A stretch of 64,000 nt of DNA from Amycolatopsis azurea DSM 43854 (GTDB lineage Bacteria; Actinomycetota; Actinomycetes; Mycobacteriales; Pseudonocardiaceae), in NCBI RefSeq assembly GCF_001995215.1, contig NZ_MUXN01000003.1:124001-188000 (forward strand). The letters run 5' to 3'. Numbering within the stretch: position 1 is the stretch's first letter; every line of letters starts with the position of its first letter. Below the pieces are notes generated by a model. That model saw only the letters and a program-made list of their open reading frames with translations, was not told where the DNA came from and ran no database searches. Positions 24,863 to 34,255 of this stretch are shown piece after piece. The translations under genes were made by a program, and so were the position numbers.

Positions 24863-27800
24863 GGACCGTTGTGGATGAGCGAAGCCCACAGGTCCGGGCG
24901 ATCCGGGTGTTCGGCGCGCAGATCCAGGGTGGCCTGCCGGACGGCGTGGGCGGCGGAGCCGGCGGAAGGGGTTCCGTCCAGGTGCCGGTAGATCTCGCGC
25001 GCGGCCGTGGCCGCGACGTCGTCGGCGATCGGCCACAGCGTGGCGATGACGTGCCGGAAGCCCGCCATCTGGAAGGCCGACGCCAGGTGCAGCGACTCGT
25101 CGGCCTGGGTGATGCCCGGGTTCGCGGTCGAACAGGCGGACAGGTAGGCCAGCTCGGCGTCGGCCAGCCGCAGACGGCTGATCTCGGACAGCGTCAGGAT
25201 TTCGTCGTGGAGCTGGAGCCCGCTTCGGGACGGGACGAGCAGATCGGCGTCGGCGTGACAGGCGAAATGGGCCCACGTCGCTTGTCGCAGCGCGGTGCGC
25301 ACGGCGTCGGCCGTGGCGTGTTCGTCGACCAGCAGCGGGAGGTCCGGATGGGCGCCGTGGAGGTGTTCCGCTTCGCCGGCGGTGGCCGGTAGCGGAGTCG
25401 CGCCCGGGGCGTCGCGGACGGCGACGGTCAGTTGCCTGCGTCCGGCCGACGGCGGACGGGATCGGGCGTGGGACAACGTCCGCAGGGTCGCGGTGTAGGA
25501 GGAGACCACCGCGTCGAGAGCGCCCGGTTCGCCGGGACGTCCGGCGGCGTGCCACGGGAACAGGCCGAGCAGATCGGTGGGCATCCACCAGACCCGTCGC
25601 GCGGTGGGCAGAGCGGCCAGGATCGGGGCGACGGCGACGTCCCACAGCCAGCCGGTGATGTCCGGGACGACCCGCCGCCGGTGCAGCGCGGCCGCGAACC
25701 CGCTTCGCTGGTTGACGTCGATGAGGTGCTGGACCCGCTCGTGCAGTCCGGCGCCGCCGAGGCCGGGCAGCCGGACGAGGATCGGGTCGCCGGTGGCGGT
25801 GACGATGATCGCCTCGCCCTGACGGAGATTCGTGTTGACCAGGACCACCACGCCGTCGGCCGCCGCCGTCCGGAGTTCGGAAAACGTCCGCGCCGTAACG
25901 GAATCCGTGTCGACGTCGAGTTCGGCGGCGAGCAGGACGCCGCGTCCGCGCTCGGCCGTCTCGACGGCACCCGCCGGATCGCCGACGGCGCAGTGCGCGG
26001 CGATGCTTTCCCGTACCAGCCCGGTGTACTGGCCTATCCGGTATTCGCGGTCGCGCCAGTCCGCGCCCGACGGCGGGAGCGACGACAGCAGCGCGGTGGC
26101 CGAGTCCAGCAGCGTCGCGGCACGGCGGTGGTCACCGAGCACCGTCGCCACCCGGCCCGCCACGTGGAAGGAGCGGACCTGCTGCGTCGTCGAAGCCGTG
26201 GCGGCCGATTCGGTGATCACGTCGATGAGCGGGCCGAGGCGGTCCCTGTCCACGGGACGGCCCGTGGTGTCGGCGAACTGGTGGTGCGCCTGGCCGAGGT
26301 TCGTGGCCACCCTGGCCAGTTCGGGATGCGCGGCGGGCAGGCACGCCAGCGCCTGCTCCTGGAACCCGATGCCGCGCCGCATGTCCGCCTCGTCGGCGGA
26401 ATGCCGGTGCCGGAGCTGGTAGACGGTGTTGAGATCGGACAGGCAGCGATACCGGGTGGGGTGATCGGCGGGCAGCGTGTCCAGCGCCAGATGGGCGAGT
26501 TCGATCGCTCGATCCAGATTCGCGACGTCGCCGTGGTGTTTGAACTGGTCCCGGTAGGCGGCGGACACCGTCCGGACGGTGACGATCCGGGTCGGGTCGT
26601 CGGCCGGGATGGCGGCCAGCGCCCGCTCACCCAGCTCGATGGCGTGCGCGCGGTCGGCGGACGCCTCGGTGTGCTCGGCCCGGCTCCCGTAGGCGACGCA
26701 GAGATTGGACAGTGACGTGACGCGGGTCGGATGACCTTCGGGCAGCAGCGCGAGCGCTTCCTCGTCGACGTCGATGGCCTGCTGGAGATCCGAAAGCAGG
26801 CCGGTGTGCTCGTAGAGCCGTTGCAGCGCGGGGCTGAGGTTGCCCAGCGCGCTCGCCTTGTCCGGTGAACCGGCAGGGCTCGCCGCGGCCGCCTGCCTGC
26901 CGTAGCCGATCGCGCGCCGTAGCTGCGCCAGGTCCCGCGTCGCCTCGTAGAGGTGGCGACAGGCCAGGTTGAGCATGGACGCCGGGATGGCCCGGCGCGC
27001 GTCGTCTTCGGGCAGCGACGCCAACGCCCGCTCGCCGGATTCCACGGCCCGGCTCAGATCGCCGACGTCGCCGAGCCGTTGGTACCGCTCGCGGTACATC
27101 ACGCAGAGGTCGGTCAACGGCTTGAACAGGTCCGGTTCCGCCGCGAGTGCCCGCTCCTCGAAATCGATGGCCTGCCGCAGATCGGCGACGTCGCCCAGGC
27201 GTTCGTACCGCCGGAACCGGATCGAACCGACCCTGGCCAGGCAGCTCGCGTGGTCCGGATCCCCGGAGGCGGTGAGGGCCAAGGCCTGTTCGGCGTGGTC
27301 GATCGCGGTGCCCAGGTCACCGATGTCGCCGGTTCTGATCGACCGATCGCAATAGGTGTCGGCGAGATTGGCCAGACCCGCCGCGCGCAAGGGAGCGTCG
27401 TCGGGACTCGAGGTCACCGCCGCCGTGGTCAGTTCGATCGAGCGGGTCAGGTCCGTCGTCGCGTCGGTCCTTCCGTGGCGGGAGCGATAGGCCACGCCGA
27501 GATTCGACAGGATCCCCGCACGTTCCGGATGCCCCGTGGGGAGGACTCGGATCGCGCGTTCCCCGGTTTCGATGGTCCGCTCGAGATCGTCCATCCGGCG
27601 GGTGCGCCGATAACGCCACTGGAGGCCCACGATGAGCAGCGCGACCCGGCTGCCTGCCCGGGGATCGCCGGCGTCGGTCGCCGCCGACAGCAACATGATC
27701 CCGGCGTCGAGCAACTCCGGTTCGGGGGAGCGCGAGCCTGCCAGCAGCAGATCGCGTCCCACTTCGGCTTGAGCGTTCGCCTCGGCCGCCGGGCCGATCA

Positions 27801-28101
27801 GCGTCCGGACCGGTTCGGGCAGCGCGGCGGGTTGATCCGCCAGCCGGGTGAGAAAGACGAGCGCCTTGGCCAGCTCCGCGTATTTGGCGTCCGTCCCCAG
27901 AACGGAGCAACGGAAGAAACGCCACCAGCCGAGTACCTGGCACGCCGCGGCCCACTGATCATCGTTGCCGGACAACGCGATCGGAATCACTTCGGTCGCG
28001 TCGGCCGCGGCGTCGGACGTGAACAACGACTCCGGCTTGCGTGACCGTTGGAATTCGGCCAACCGTGCGGACAACCGATTCAGCGCCTCATGATGTGCCA
28101 C
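24859..28101 (-). CDS. CHAT-domain protease with tandem TPR repeats
   Basis: 1080 aa. The long N-terminal two-thirds is a series of TPR units (repeating LGxxxRxR, LDRAIEL, ALAxLPxxHP). The C-terminal 300 residues are a CHAT domain, a caspase/separase-like clan CD protease: catalytic His949 in WAHFACHAD, catalytic Cys990 in LAYLSACSTA, plus WWMPTDLLGLFPWHAA and FQMAGFRHVIATLWPI. In known systems TPR-CHAT proteins are effectors released by a sensor to cleave a partner. GTG 28101 is chosen: TACGGT lies 8 bases upstream (leaderless geometry) and there is no ribosome site; the open frame continues to 28329 but would overlap the divergent gene. Confidence 0.88.
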   Translation of the reverse strand: MAHHEALNRLSARLAEFQRSRKPESLFTSDAAADATEVIPIALSGNDDQWAAACQVLGWWRFFRCSVLGTDAKYAELAKALVFLTRLADQPAALPEPVRTLIGPAAEANAQAEVGRDLLLAGSRSPEPELLDAGIMLLSAATDAGDPRAGSRVALLIVGLQWRYRRTRRMDDLERTIETGERAIRVLPTGHPERAGILSNLGVAYRSRHGRTDATTDLTRSIELTTAAVTSSPDDAPLRAAGLANLADTYCDRSIRTGDIGDLGTAIDHAEQALALTASGDPDHASCLARVGSIRFRRYERLGDVADLRQAIDFEERALAAEPDLFKPLTDLCVMYRERYQRLGDVGDLSRAVESGERALASLPEDDARRAIPASMLNLACRHLYEATRDLAQLRRAIGYGRQAAAASPAGSPDKASALGNLSPALQRLYEHTGLLSDLQQAIDVDEEALALLPEGHPTRVTSLSNLCVAYGSRAEHTEASADRAHAIELGERALAAIPADDPTRIVTVRTVSAAYRDQFKHHGDVANLDRAIELAHLALDTLPADHPTRYRCLSDLNTVYQLRHRHSADEADMRRGIGFQEQALACLPAAHPELARVATNLGQAHHQFADTTGRPVDRDRLGPLIDVITESAATASTTQQVRSFHVAGRVATVLGDHRRAATLLDSATALLSSLPPSGADWRDREYRIGQYTGLVRESIAAHCAVGDPAGAVETAERGRGVLLAAELDVDTDSVTARTFSELRTAAADGVVVLVNTNLRQGEAIIVTATGDPILVRLPGLGGAGLHERVQHLIDVNQRSGFAAALHRRRVVPDITGWLWDVAVAPILAALPTARRVWWMPTDLLGLFPWHAAGRPGEPGALDAVVSSYTATLRTLSHARSRPPSAGRRQLTVAVRDAPGATPLPATAGEAEHLHGAHPDLPLLVDEHATADAVRTALRQATWAHFACHADADLLVPSRSGLQLHDEILTLSEISRLRLADAELAYLSACSTANPGITQADESLHLASAFQMAGFRHVIATLWPIADDVAATAAREIYRHLDGTPSAGSAAHAVRQATLDLRAEHPDRPDLWASLIHNGP

Positions 28102-28147
28102 CAGCCGATACCGTACCCAATCAAGGCACCGAGCGGGGAGGAACCGG

Positions 28148-28498
28148 ATGGATGACGCCGAACGGCGAGTGGTGGCACGGTTCTGCCTCGATCTGCCGGA
28201 TCTGCGCGCCGAGGTCGCGCGGCTCGACGAGACGAAACGCGGGCAGCTGACCCGGATCGAACGGGCCGCGGCCGAGGGGCGGCCGATCTCCGGTCTGCTC
28301 AGCCGGTACTTCGGCATCGACCCGGCCACCGGAAACCGTTCGCTGCACGGCGGATTGCCCGGCGCGGGCGCCGGACGGGCACATGAGGAACTGTTCGGGT
28401 GCCCGCTCGGTCATTGCTCGCGCGAGGAACGGCCGGTGCCCGCCGGGCCGGTGCCCCGCTGCCTGCTGACCGGCTCGGCGATGAAGCGCCTTCGATGA
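28148..28498 (+). CDS. Small Cys/His-motif protein divergent from CHAT gene
   Basis: 116 aa. A helical N-terminal half (residues 5-55) leads to FGCPLGHCSREERP and PRCLLTG: C85, H89, C90 and C105 could form a zinc site. I do not recognise a named family; similar small proteins accompany CHAT/TPR conflict systems in actinobacteria (general knowledge, not a database hit). GGGGAGGAACCGG precedes ATG 28148. Its stop overlaps the next ATG (ATGA), and it is divergent from the TPR-CHAT gene with 46 bases between starts, so the three genes form one locus. Confidence 0.75.
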   Translation: MDDAERRVVARFCLDLPDLRAEVARLDETKRGQLTRIERAAAEGRPISGLLSRYFGIDPATGNRSLHGGLPGAGAGRAHEELFGCPLGHCSREERPVPAGPVPRCLLTGSAMKRLR

Positions 28499-29388
28499 GC
28501 GACTTCTTCAAGGAACTGGCGAAAACCCTCGCGCAACGGTGGGTCGGACTGCTGGCCGTGCCCGGCGCGCTGTTCGTCGTCGGCGCGCTCCTCGGTGCCC
28601 GGCTGGGGCACGCGCACGCGCTGGACCTGTCGATGGCGTCGCAGGTGTTCACGACGACGGCGACGTCCGTCGCGGGCCGGGCGGGCACCGTGCAGGTGGT
28701 CGTGCTCGTCGTGGCCCTGCTCGCGTCGGCCGGGGTCGGCCTGCTGGTCCAGGCGATGGCGGGGGTCACCCGAAGACTGTGGCTGGGGCAGTGGCCGGGA
28801 GGGATCCTGACGGCCCGGCGCGTCCGGAAGTGGGAACGGCGTCTGGGGCACCGGCAGGAGCTGGAGGCCGCGGAACCCGCGGTGGCCCGAAGCGCTTCGG
28901 CGCAACACGAGATCGATCGTGCCTCCGCGCGGATGAACGCGGTCGCGATGGCGCGGCCGGGCAGGCCCACCTGGATGGGGGACCGGATCCACGCCGTGGA
29001 AGCGATCGCGGCCGGGCGCTACGGCCTGGATCTCCCGTTCGCGTGGCCCCGCCTGTGGCTCACCATGCCGGAGACCGCCCGCGCCGAGATCTCCGCCGCG
29101 AACGGGGCGTTCGCGGCGGCGGTCACGGTCGCCAGCTGGGCCTGGCCGACGCTGCTGCTCGGCGTGTTCTGGTGGCCCGCGATCGTGGTGGCGGTGGTGA
29201 TCGGCACGACGGGCTGGGTCCGCGGCCGGGCCGCGATCACCGATCTGACCGCGCTGGCCGAGTCCGCGCTGGACCTGTACGGCTGCGCGCTGGCGACCGC
29301 GGCCGGTGTCGAGACCCAGCGACCGGCCGGGCCATTGGAGGTCGACGAAGGCGCGCGGGTGTCCGCGATCTTCCGCAAGGGCCGCTGA
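28495..29388 (+). CDS. Membrane protein of the CHAT locus
   Basis: 297 aa with two helix pairs: about 18-36 and 66-86, then 206-222 and 224-240, separated by a cytosolic stretch with RRVRKWERRLGHRQELEAAE and an Arg-rich region. No enzyme motif seen. A plausible role is the membrane-damaging or membrane-sensing output of the CHAT system, since protease-activated pore formers are common in such modules; this is inference from context. Translationally coupled to the upstream Cys/His protein. Confidence 0.75.
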   Translation: MSDFFKELAKTLAQRWVGLLAVPGALFVVGALLGARLGHAHALDLSMASQVFTTTATSVAGRAGTVQVVVLVVALLASAGVGLLVQAMAGVTRRLWLGQWPGGILTARRVRKWERRLGHRQELEAAEPAVARSASAQHEIDRASARMNAVAMARPGRPTWMGDRIHAVEAIAAGRYGLDLPFAWPRLWLTMPETARAEISAANGAFAAAVTVASWAWPTLLLGVFWWPAIVVAVVIGTTGWVRGRAAITDLTALAESALDLYGCALATAAGVETQRPAGPLEVDEGARVSAIFRKGR

Positions 29389-29957
29389 ACCAGGACGGGG
29401 CCTGACACCGGCCCCAGGAACGGGGTCGTGAGTGGTAAGTGTCGTTATCACCCCACGTCGGGTCGGCGTGAGTGTCCCGAGCGCCACGCCCGGGACACTC
29501 ACCGTCTCGAACGTGGCGCCCGCGACGTACTGCCCTGACGTTCGGGACGGCGCATTCAGGCAGGCGACACCGGAAGGCACTGGCCGGGGTGGTCGCGAGT
29601 GGCGACTCGGGTTCCCTTGAGGGGTTAGGCGAACGTGGCGTGTTCGCTCGACCGTACGCCGGTCTCGGGTGTCGCGAAAGCCACTTTCGGGACACTTCCG
29701 GCCCCATCGTCCACGAGGATCGCAAGGCCCGGGATGGAGGGGACTTTCCGCGCGTGCGATGAGGGGAAAGTCGTCCTCATCACTCACGAGAAGGGGCCCC
29801 CGGCCTGCGGCGCCCTCCACCGGAACCTTCGAAACCTGACGCCCCGAACCCGGCCTGACACCGACCCCGGGAGCTGAATGCGCTCTCGACTGTCCACAAG
29901 GGACAAAACCTTTAGTCAGAGTGCCCGACTTGGGCACTTTGGGCGACTTTTCAACGG

Positions 29958-30291
29958 GGTCGTGAGTGGCAAAGAGGGTTATTGAGCAGAAAGGCAAAGG
30001 TGTCCTGTCAGGTGCCAAGTCCGTGAAGGCCTCCTTGAGGGACCCAGAGTCCCTCAAGGAGGCCTTCACGGACCGGTGTTCGGTCGCGACCAGCGTGGTG
30101 AAGGGGGCTTTCCCCTCACCGCACGAGCGGAAAGTCCCCTTCACCCCGGGTCATCCGTCCTCGTGGGCGGCGGAGTCCCCGAGCGTTGCGAAAGTGGCTT
30201 TCGCAACACCCGAAGTCGGCGTACGGGCGAGCGACTGAACACGCCACATTTGCCTTACCCCTCAATAGAACCCTCTTTGCCACTCACGACC
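29958..30291. repeat. MITE-like element with terminal inverted repeats
   Basis: 334 bp bounded by about 30-bp inverted repeats: the left end (29958-29986) begins GGTCGTGAGTGGCAAAGAGG and the right end (30261-30291) is its complement with a 2-base insertion. Similarity continues inward about 25 bases at lower identity. Inside lie a 55-base palindrome (30019-30073), a TTTCCCCTC/GGAAAGTCC unit and a single GCGAAAGTGGCTTTCGC hairpin (30185-30207). No coding capacity. Confidence 0.65.
30019..30073. repeat. GTGAAGGCCTCC palindrome, copy 1
   Basis: 55-base near-perfect palindrome beginning GTCCGTGAAGGCCTCCTTGA, centre ACCCAGAGT. Same length and arms as the copy at 39988-40042; a variant lies at 40798-40850. 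Confidence 0.8.
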
Positions 30292-30482
30292 TCACTCGAA
30301 AACGCATTTAAAGGCATTAATCGGACATGCATTCGCCCTTGAGTGTCCCATGTGGGCACTCGGGGGTGGGCACCGGCGTCAGGTCGCGCCGCAGGGCTCT
30401 ACTTTGAAGCCGTCGGGAGAGGGGCCCGCTGGACAGCGGGCTCGGACACGCCACATTCGCCTTACCCCTCGATAAACTCAAG

Positions 30483-31595
30483 CTAGGCGGGGAGTGCCAT
30501 CCGGTGATGGCAGGCTTCGATGAGCGGATACGACTCGTGGTGCCGCCCTTGCCGTTCCAAGGCGGCGACCGCGACCGAGGTCTCGACCAGGGCCGCGCAC
30601 CGTTCCCCGCGGCGGAGGGCGAACGCCCGGAGGGCTTCCGGGACGTCCGGGCGATCATCGAGCTCCCGCGCCAGGATCACGCCGTCTTCGATGGCGAGGG
30701 CGGCCCCGGAAGCGGTTTGCGGCGAGGGCGCGTGCGCGGCGTCGCCGATGATGACGCCGGGGCCGCCGGACCACGACGATGCGGTGAGCGTGGTCCGCAC
30801 GGGCCGCCGGATCACCGAATCGGATCGTGCGACCAGGGAACGGAGTTCGGCGGCACGGCCGGTGAAGGAGGCCATCAGATCTTCCATCCGCGGAGCGGGC
30901 TCGTCTTCCGGGCGGACGTCGTTCTCGGTGAGGAAGACGTACGCCTGGCCGGGTGAGATCGGCACGACTCCCGTCTGATGACCGGTACCGGCGAAAGTGT
31001 GGATGCCGGTGGCCCATCCGGGGCGCGGGATCAGGGCACGCCAGACCTGCTGGCCGTGATAGCGGATCGGGGTGGGGCGGCCGATGAGGTCACGGACGGC
31101 GGAGCGGATCCCGTCGGCGCCGACGAGCAGGTCGACGGTCCGCGTCGTCGCATCGGTCAGTTCGGCACGCGCCCGGCCGTTTTCGAGGCCCAGGCGGGAA
31201 ACGCTGAGTCCGAAGTGGATCCGGGTGCCGAGCCGCAGTGCTTCGGCGCGCAGGATCCGGTGCAGTTCCGGGCGCGCGATCCCCGCCATCGCCGGGCGGT
31301 CACGGCCGATCAGGCGCGGGAATTCGAACGTGCTCTCCGCTCCGTCCGGGGCGGTGTTGGTGACGACGCTCATGCCGTATCCGGCGGCGAGGCACCGATC
31401 GGTCAGGCCCAGGTCGTCGAGCGCCCGCAGCGAGGGGCCGGTCAAACTCAGCCCCCAGCCCGCGGAGGTGCCCTCGGCGTCCTTTTCGACGATCTCGACA
31501 AGCCATCCGCGGCGGCGGAGCGCACTCGCCGCGGTCAGTCCCGCGATCCCGGCGCCGACGATCAGTGCCGAACGCGTGCCGTTCTTGATGTCCAT
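30483..31595 (-). CDS. FAD-dependent monooxygenase
   Basis: 370 aa, class A flavin monooxygenase. N-terminal ALIVGAGIAGLTAASAL, acidic residue in VEIVEKD, DG motif LLVGADGIRSAVR and GD motif IIGDAAHAPSPQTASGAALA. Single-component NAD(P)H-dependent hydroxylase; substrate not predictable. ATG 31595 faces the AraC-type gene over 107 bases with a two-copy direct repeat, so it is probably that regulator's target. Confidence 0.9.
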   Translation of the reverse strand: MDIKNGTRSALIVGAGIAGLTAASALRRRGWLVEIVEKDAEGTSAGWGLSLTGPSLRALDDLGLTDRCLAAGYGMSVVTNTAPDGAESTFEFPRLIGRDRPAMAGIARPELHRILRAEALRLGTRIHFGLSVSRLGLENGRARAELTDATTRTVDLLVGADGIRSAVRDLIGRPTPIRYHGQQVWRALIPRPGWATGIHTFAGTGHQTGVVPISPGQAYVFLTENDVRPEDEPAPRMEDLMASFTGRAAELRSLVARSDSVIRRPVRTTLTASSWSGGPGVIIGDAAHAPSPQTASGAALAIEDGVILARELDDRPDVPEALRAFALRRGERCAALVETSVAVAALERQGRHHESYPLIEACHHRMALPA

Positions 31596-31630
31596 CCGGT
31601 CAAGTTAGGCAGGCGGCCTCGCGTTCGTGC

Positions 31631-31666
31631 TCCGGTTCCGGCAAGGGCTGTCCGGTTCCGGCAACG
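31631..31666 (+). promoter_or_regulatory. Two direct repeats with 20-bp period, likely AraC-type sites
   Basis: TCCGGTTCCGGCAAGG (31631-31646) and TCCGGTTCCGGCAACG (31651-31666) are direct repeats exactly 20 bp apart, about two helical turns, as bound by AraC-family monomers. They lie between the divergent monooxygenase and AraC genes. Confidence 0.65.
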
Positions 31667-31702
31667 GATCGCCCGATGCCATGATCGTCCGGGAGGTGAG
31701 CG

Positions 31703-32677
31703 ATGGCGTCGGGTCCTCTTCGCGATTTCGTCATCACGAAGTCCGGCAATCCGGTGAACCTGCTCCACGCGGCGTCCCGGCTCTTCGGCGGTGAGGTCAC
31801 CACCAGCCCGATCGGTCCCTTCTCCGACGGTGAGCACGAGGTCCGCGGTGTCGCGGGCCCGGACTTCACCGTCGGCTACTTCGCCTCGCCGCTGGCCGTC
31901 CGGGTCGGCGCGGTGCCCGGCAGGGATTCGTACTTCGTGAACCTGGGCCTCGCCGGTGAGGTCTGGGCGAGCAGCGGCGACGGGCGAGCCGTTCTCGGCC
32001 GGACGCTGGCCGGGGTGGTCAACCCGGGTGACGTCCAGGAACTGCGCCCGAAGCAGCCGGGCACGGAATGCCTCGGCCTGCGGATCGGCGCCGGGCTCGT
32101 CCGCCGGGAGTACGCGGCGCTCACCGGGCGCCCGGTGAGCGCCGCCGTGCGTTTCGACCTTCCGCTCGACCTTTCCGGGGCGCGGGGCAAGACGGTGAAG
32201 CTGCTGATCGGGTCCTTGATCGAGCAGCTCGGCTCCGGCGATCCGCTGCTCCAGCGGGAAGAACTACGACGAAGCCAATTGCGCTGCATCGCGACCGCGT
32301 TGCTGCTGGCCCAGCCGCACACCCACAGCGCCACGCTGCGCGGCGTTCCCGCGACCCCGCATCCCCGGGCGCTGCGGGCGGCCGTCGCCTTCGTCGAAGC
32401 CAATCTGGCGGAGCCGATCTCCCTCGGCCGGATCGCCGAGGCCGCCGGATGCGGCGCGAGGACGATCAGCGGGCTGTTCCGGGAAGAACTCGGGACCACT
32501 CCGATGGGCTATGTCCGCGGCCTCCGGTTGGACCGGATCCGGCACGAACTGCTCTCGACCGGCGACCGGGTCGGGGAAATAGCGTATCGCTGGGGTGTGA
32601 CCCACCTCGGCCGATTCGCGGGCGACTATCGTTCCCGGTTCGGTGAGCTCCCATCGGACACCGCCGCCCGGCGGTAG
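31703..32677 (+). CDS. AraC-family transcriptional regulator
   Basis: 324 aa. The N-terminal 180 residues are an AraC-binding-like sensor (SYFVNLGLAGEVWAS, GVVNPGDVQELRP). The C-terminal DNA-binding domain has two helix-turn-helices: AVAFVEANLAEPISLGRIAE, CGARTISGLFREELGTTPMG and RVGEIAYRWGVTHLGRFAGD with the YRSRFGELPS tail of the family. GGAGGTGAGCG precedes ATG 31703. Probably activates the divergent monooxygenase in response to its substrate. Confidence 0.92.
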   Translation: MASGPLRDFVITKSGNPVNLLHAASRLFGGEVTTSPIGPFSDGEHEVRGVAGPDFTVGYFASPLAVRVGAVPGRDSYFVNLGLAGEVWASSGDGRAVLGRTLAGVVNPGDVQELRPKQPGTECLGLRIGAGLVRREYAALTGRPVSAAVRFDLPLDLSGARGKTVKLLIGSLIEQLGSGDPLLQREELRRSQLRCIATALLLAQPHTHSATLRGVPATPHPRALRAAVAFVEANLAEPISLGRIAEAAGCGARTISGLFREELGTTPMGYVRGLRLDRIRHELLSTGDRVGEIAYRWGVTHLGRFAGDYRSRFGELPSDTAARR

Positions 32678-32751
32678 TGGAATTGAGCGTGAAAATTGTC
32701 ACGGCGTGAAAAGAATTCCGGACGAGCGCGTTGGTCGGAATGGAGTAATGC

Positions 32752-33291
32752 TCACGAATTATAGGTCGGCGCGCCACGAAGCCGGTAATTGCGGCGCACG
32801 CTGGTGCCCTTGCTGAGGTCGGCGCCGTAGACGTGCAGAGTGATGGCGACGGTCCCGCCTGCGTTGTGCACCTGGTGGATGTCGTCGGGCGGCGCGACCC
32901 CGCTGACCGAGCCGGTGGGGCGCTGCCGCTGCGCTGTCCGGACCAGCCGGTCGTCCTTGATGTCGAAGATGTTCTCCGTCTCGGTCCCTTGGAGCACAAG
33001 GAAAGTGCACCACACCAGATGGTCGTGGATCTCGGTGCGCTGGCCGGGCCGCCAGACCAGGGCGGTGATCGAGAAGTCGTCTTCCGCGTGCAGGGTGTTG
33101 CGGGTGTATCCCGTCGCGGACCCTTCCCGTTCCTCGGCGGTGAGCAGGGCCGTGGTCGGCCGGAGTTCGGTGAGAACGGAGGCCACGGCCTGTGCGGTGA
33201 CAAGGGGTTCGTGCGTTCTTCCGGTGCACAGGCGAAGCCGTTTTATCAGCTCGGAGAGGCCGGGTCTGACATTGGTGGAAGCGGCGGTCAT
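32752..33291 (-). CDS. Cysteine dioxygenase-type cupin
   Basis: 179 aa, the size of bacterial type I cysteine dioxygenases. Iron ligands fit the cupin pattern: HDHLVWC (two His, then a Cys), and HQVHNAGG for the third His. The family converts cysteine or another thiol to the sulfinate with O2. LVWC places a Cys near the position used for the Cys-Tyr crosslink, but the partner Tyr (YG in HVYGADL) is only plausible. Divergent from the LysR gene (94-base gap), likely its target. Confidence 0.85.
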   Translation of the reverse strand: MTAASTNVRPGLSELIKRLRLCTGRTHEPLVTAQAVASVLTELRPTTALLTAEEREGSATGYTRNTLHAEDDFSITALVWRPGQRTEIHDHLVWCTFLVLQGTETENIFDIKDDRLVRTAQRQRPTGSVSGVAPPDDIHQVHNAGGTVAITLHVYGADLSKGTSVRRNYRLRGAPTYNS

Positions 33292-33385
33292 CGGTGTTCT
33301 CCTTCCGGTCGCTTCCCATCGTGGTCCGGGCTCCGGTGGACGTCCAATGACGACGTTGTTCCGTTTTCATAGGTACTCTTTATGT

Positions 33386-34255
33386 ATGCTGAATCTGGTC
33401 CAGCTCACGGTGCTGGCGGCCGTCGCCAGACACGGTTCGATGACCGCGGCGGCGAAGGAACTGCATTACACCCAACCGGCGGTGAGTCACCATCTCGCGA
33501 GGTTGGAAGCCACCACCGGCGCGAAACTGATCCAGCGGATCGGCCGCGGTATCCGGCTCACCCCGGAAGGGAAGCTGCTGGCCGCCCGTGCGGCCGAGAT
33601 CGTCGGCCGGGTCGAAGGCGCCGAGGCCGAATTGGCCGCGCAGGTCGGATTACGGGCGGGGAGGGTCCGGCTGGCCGGGTTCCAGTCGATCCTGAGCACC
33701 ATCGTTCCCGGGGCGGCCGCCGCGCTGGCCCGCGCGCACCCCGGGATCGAGCTGGGGCTGGTCGACGAGCAGCCGGGCGAAGCGCTGCGCATGCTGCGGG
33801 AAGGGCGGATCGACGTCGCCTTGATCTTCCGGTACGCGGACACGCCGCGCGAGGAACAGGGGCTACGGCTGGTCCACCTGCTCGAAGACCCGATCTACCT
33901 GATCTCCAGCGAACCAGGGCAGACCGTCGCCGACCACCGTGACTCCACCTGGATCGGCGGCTGCGGCCGATGCCAGGACGAACTCGTCACCCTCTGCGGC
34001 CGCGCCGGGTTCGCGCCGCGGATCTCCTTGGTGAGCGACGACATGGTCGTCATGCAGGCGCTGGTCGCCGCCAGGATGGGCGTCACGACGCTGCCCAGGC
34101 TGGCGCTGCGCGCGCACCGGCTGCCGGGGATCCACGCGACCGAGCTGGCCGAAGATCCTCGCCAGATCTACGCCGCCACGTATGGCGATCCGCCGGATCC
34201 GCCTGCCGCCGCCGCGCTCATCCACGCGCTTCAGGCCAGTATCGAATCCTGCTGA
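33386..34255 (+). CDS. LysR-family transcriptional regulator
   Basis: 289 aa. N-terminal winged helix: [36 protein letters not shown] and GIRLTPEGK; the periplasmic-binding-like effector domain follows ([40 protein letters not shown]). ATG 33386 lacks a strong ribosome site. Divergent from the cysteine dioxygenase, so a sulfur-responsive regulator is plausible (inference). Its last 25 bases overlap the convergent amidase gene. Confidence 0.92.
   Translation: MLNLVQLTVLAAVARHGSMTAAAKELHYTQPAVSHHLARLEATTGAKLIQRIGRGIRLTPEGKLLAARAAEIVGRVEGAEAELAAQVGLRAGRVRLAGFQSILSTIVPGAAAALARAHPGIELGLVDEQPGEALRMLREGRIDVALIFRYADTPREEQGLRLVHLLEDPIYLISSEPGQTVADHRDSTWIGGCGRCQDELVTLCGRAGFAPRISLVSDDMVVMQALVAARMGVTTLPRLALRAHRLPGIHATELAEDPRQIYAATYGDPPDPPAAAALIHALQASIESC

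Larger units (their letters stand above)
29389..30482. repeat. Gene-free 1.1-kb block of mosaic palindromic repeats
   Basis: No gene supported. It holds half of the GGTCGTGAGTGG family (29424-29446), a degenerate GCGAAAGCCACTTTCG hairpin (29671-29693), the composite element 29958-30291, and a second GAGGGG-type module near 30441-30478 whose complement recurs at 29618-29655. Several modules also occur alone elsewhere in the window, so the block looks like shuffled building units. Confidence 0.7.
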
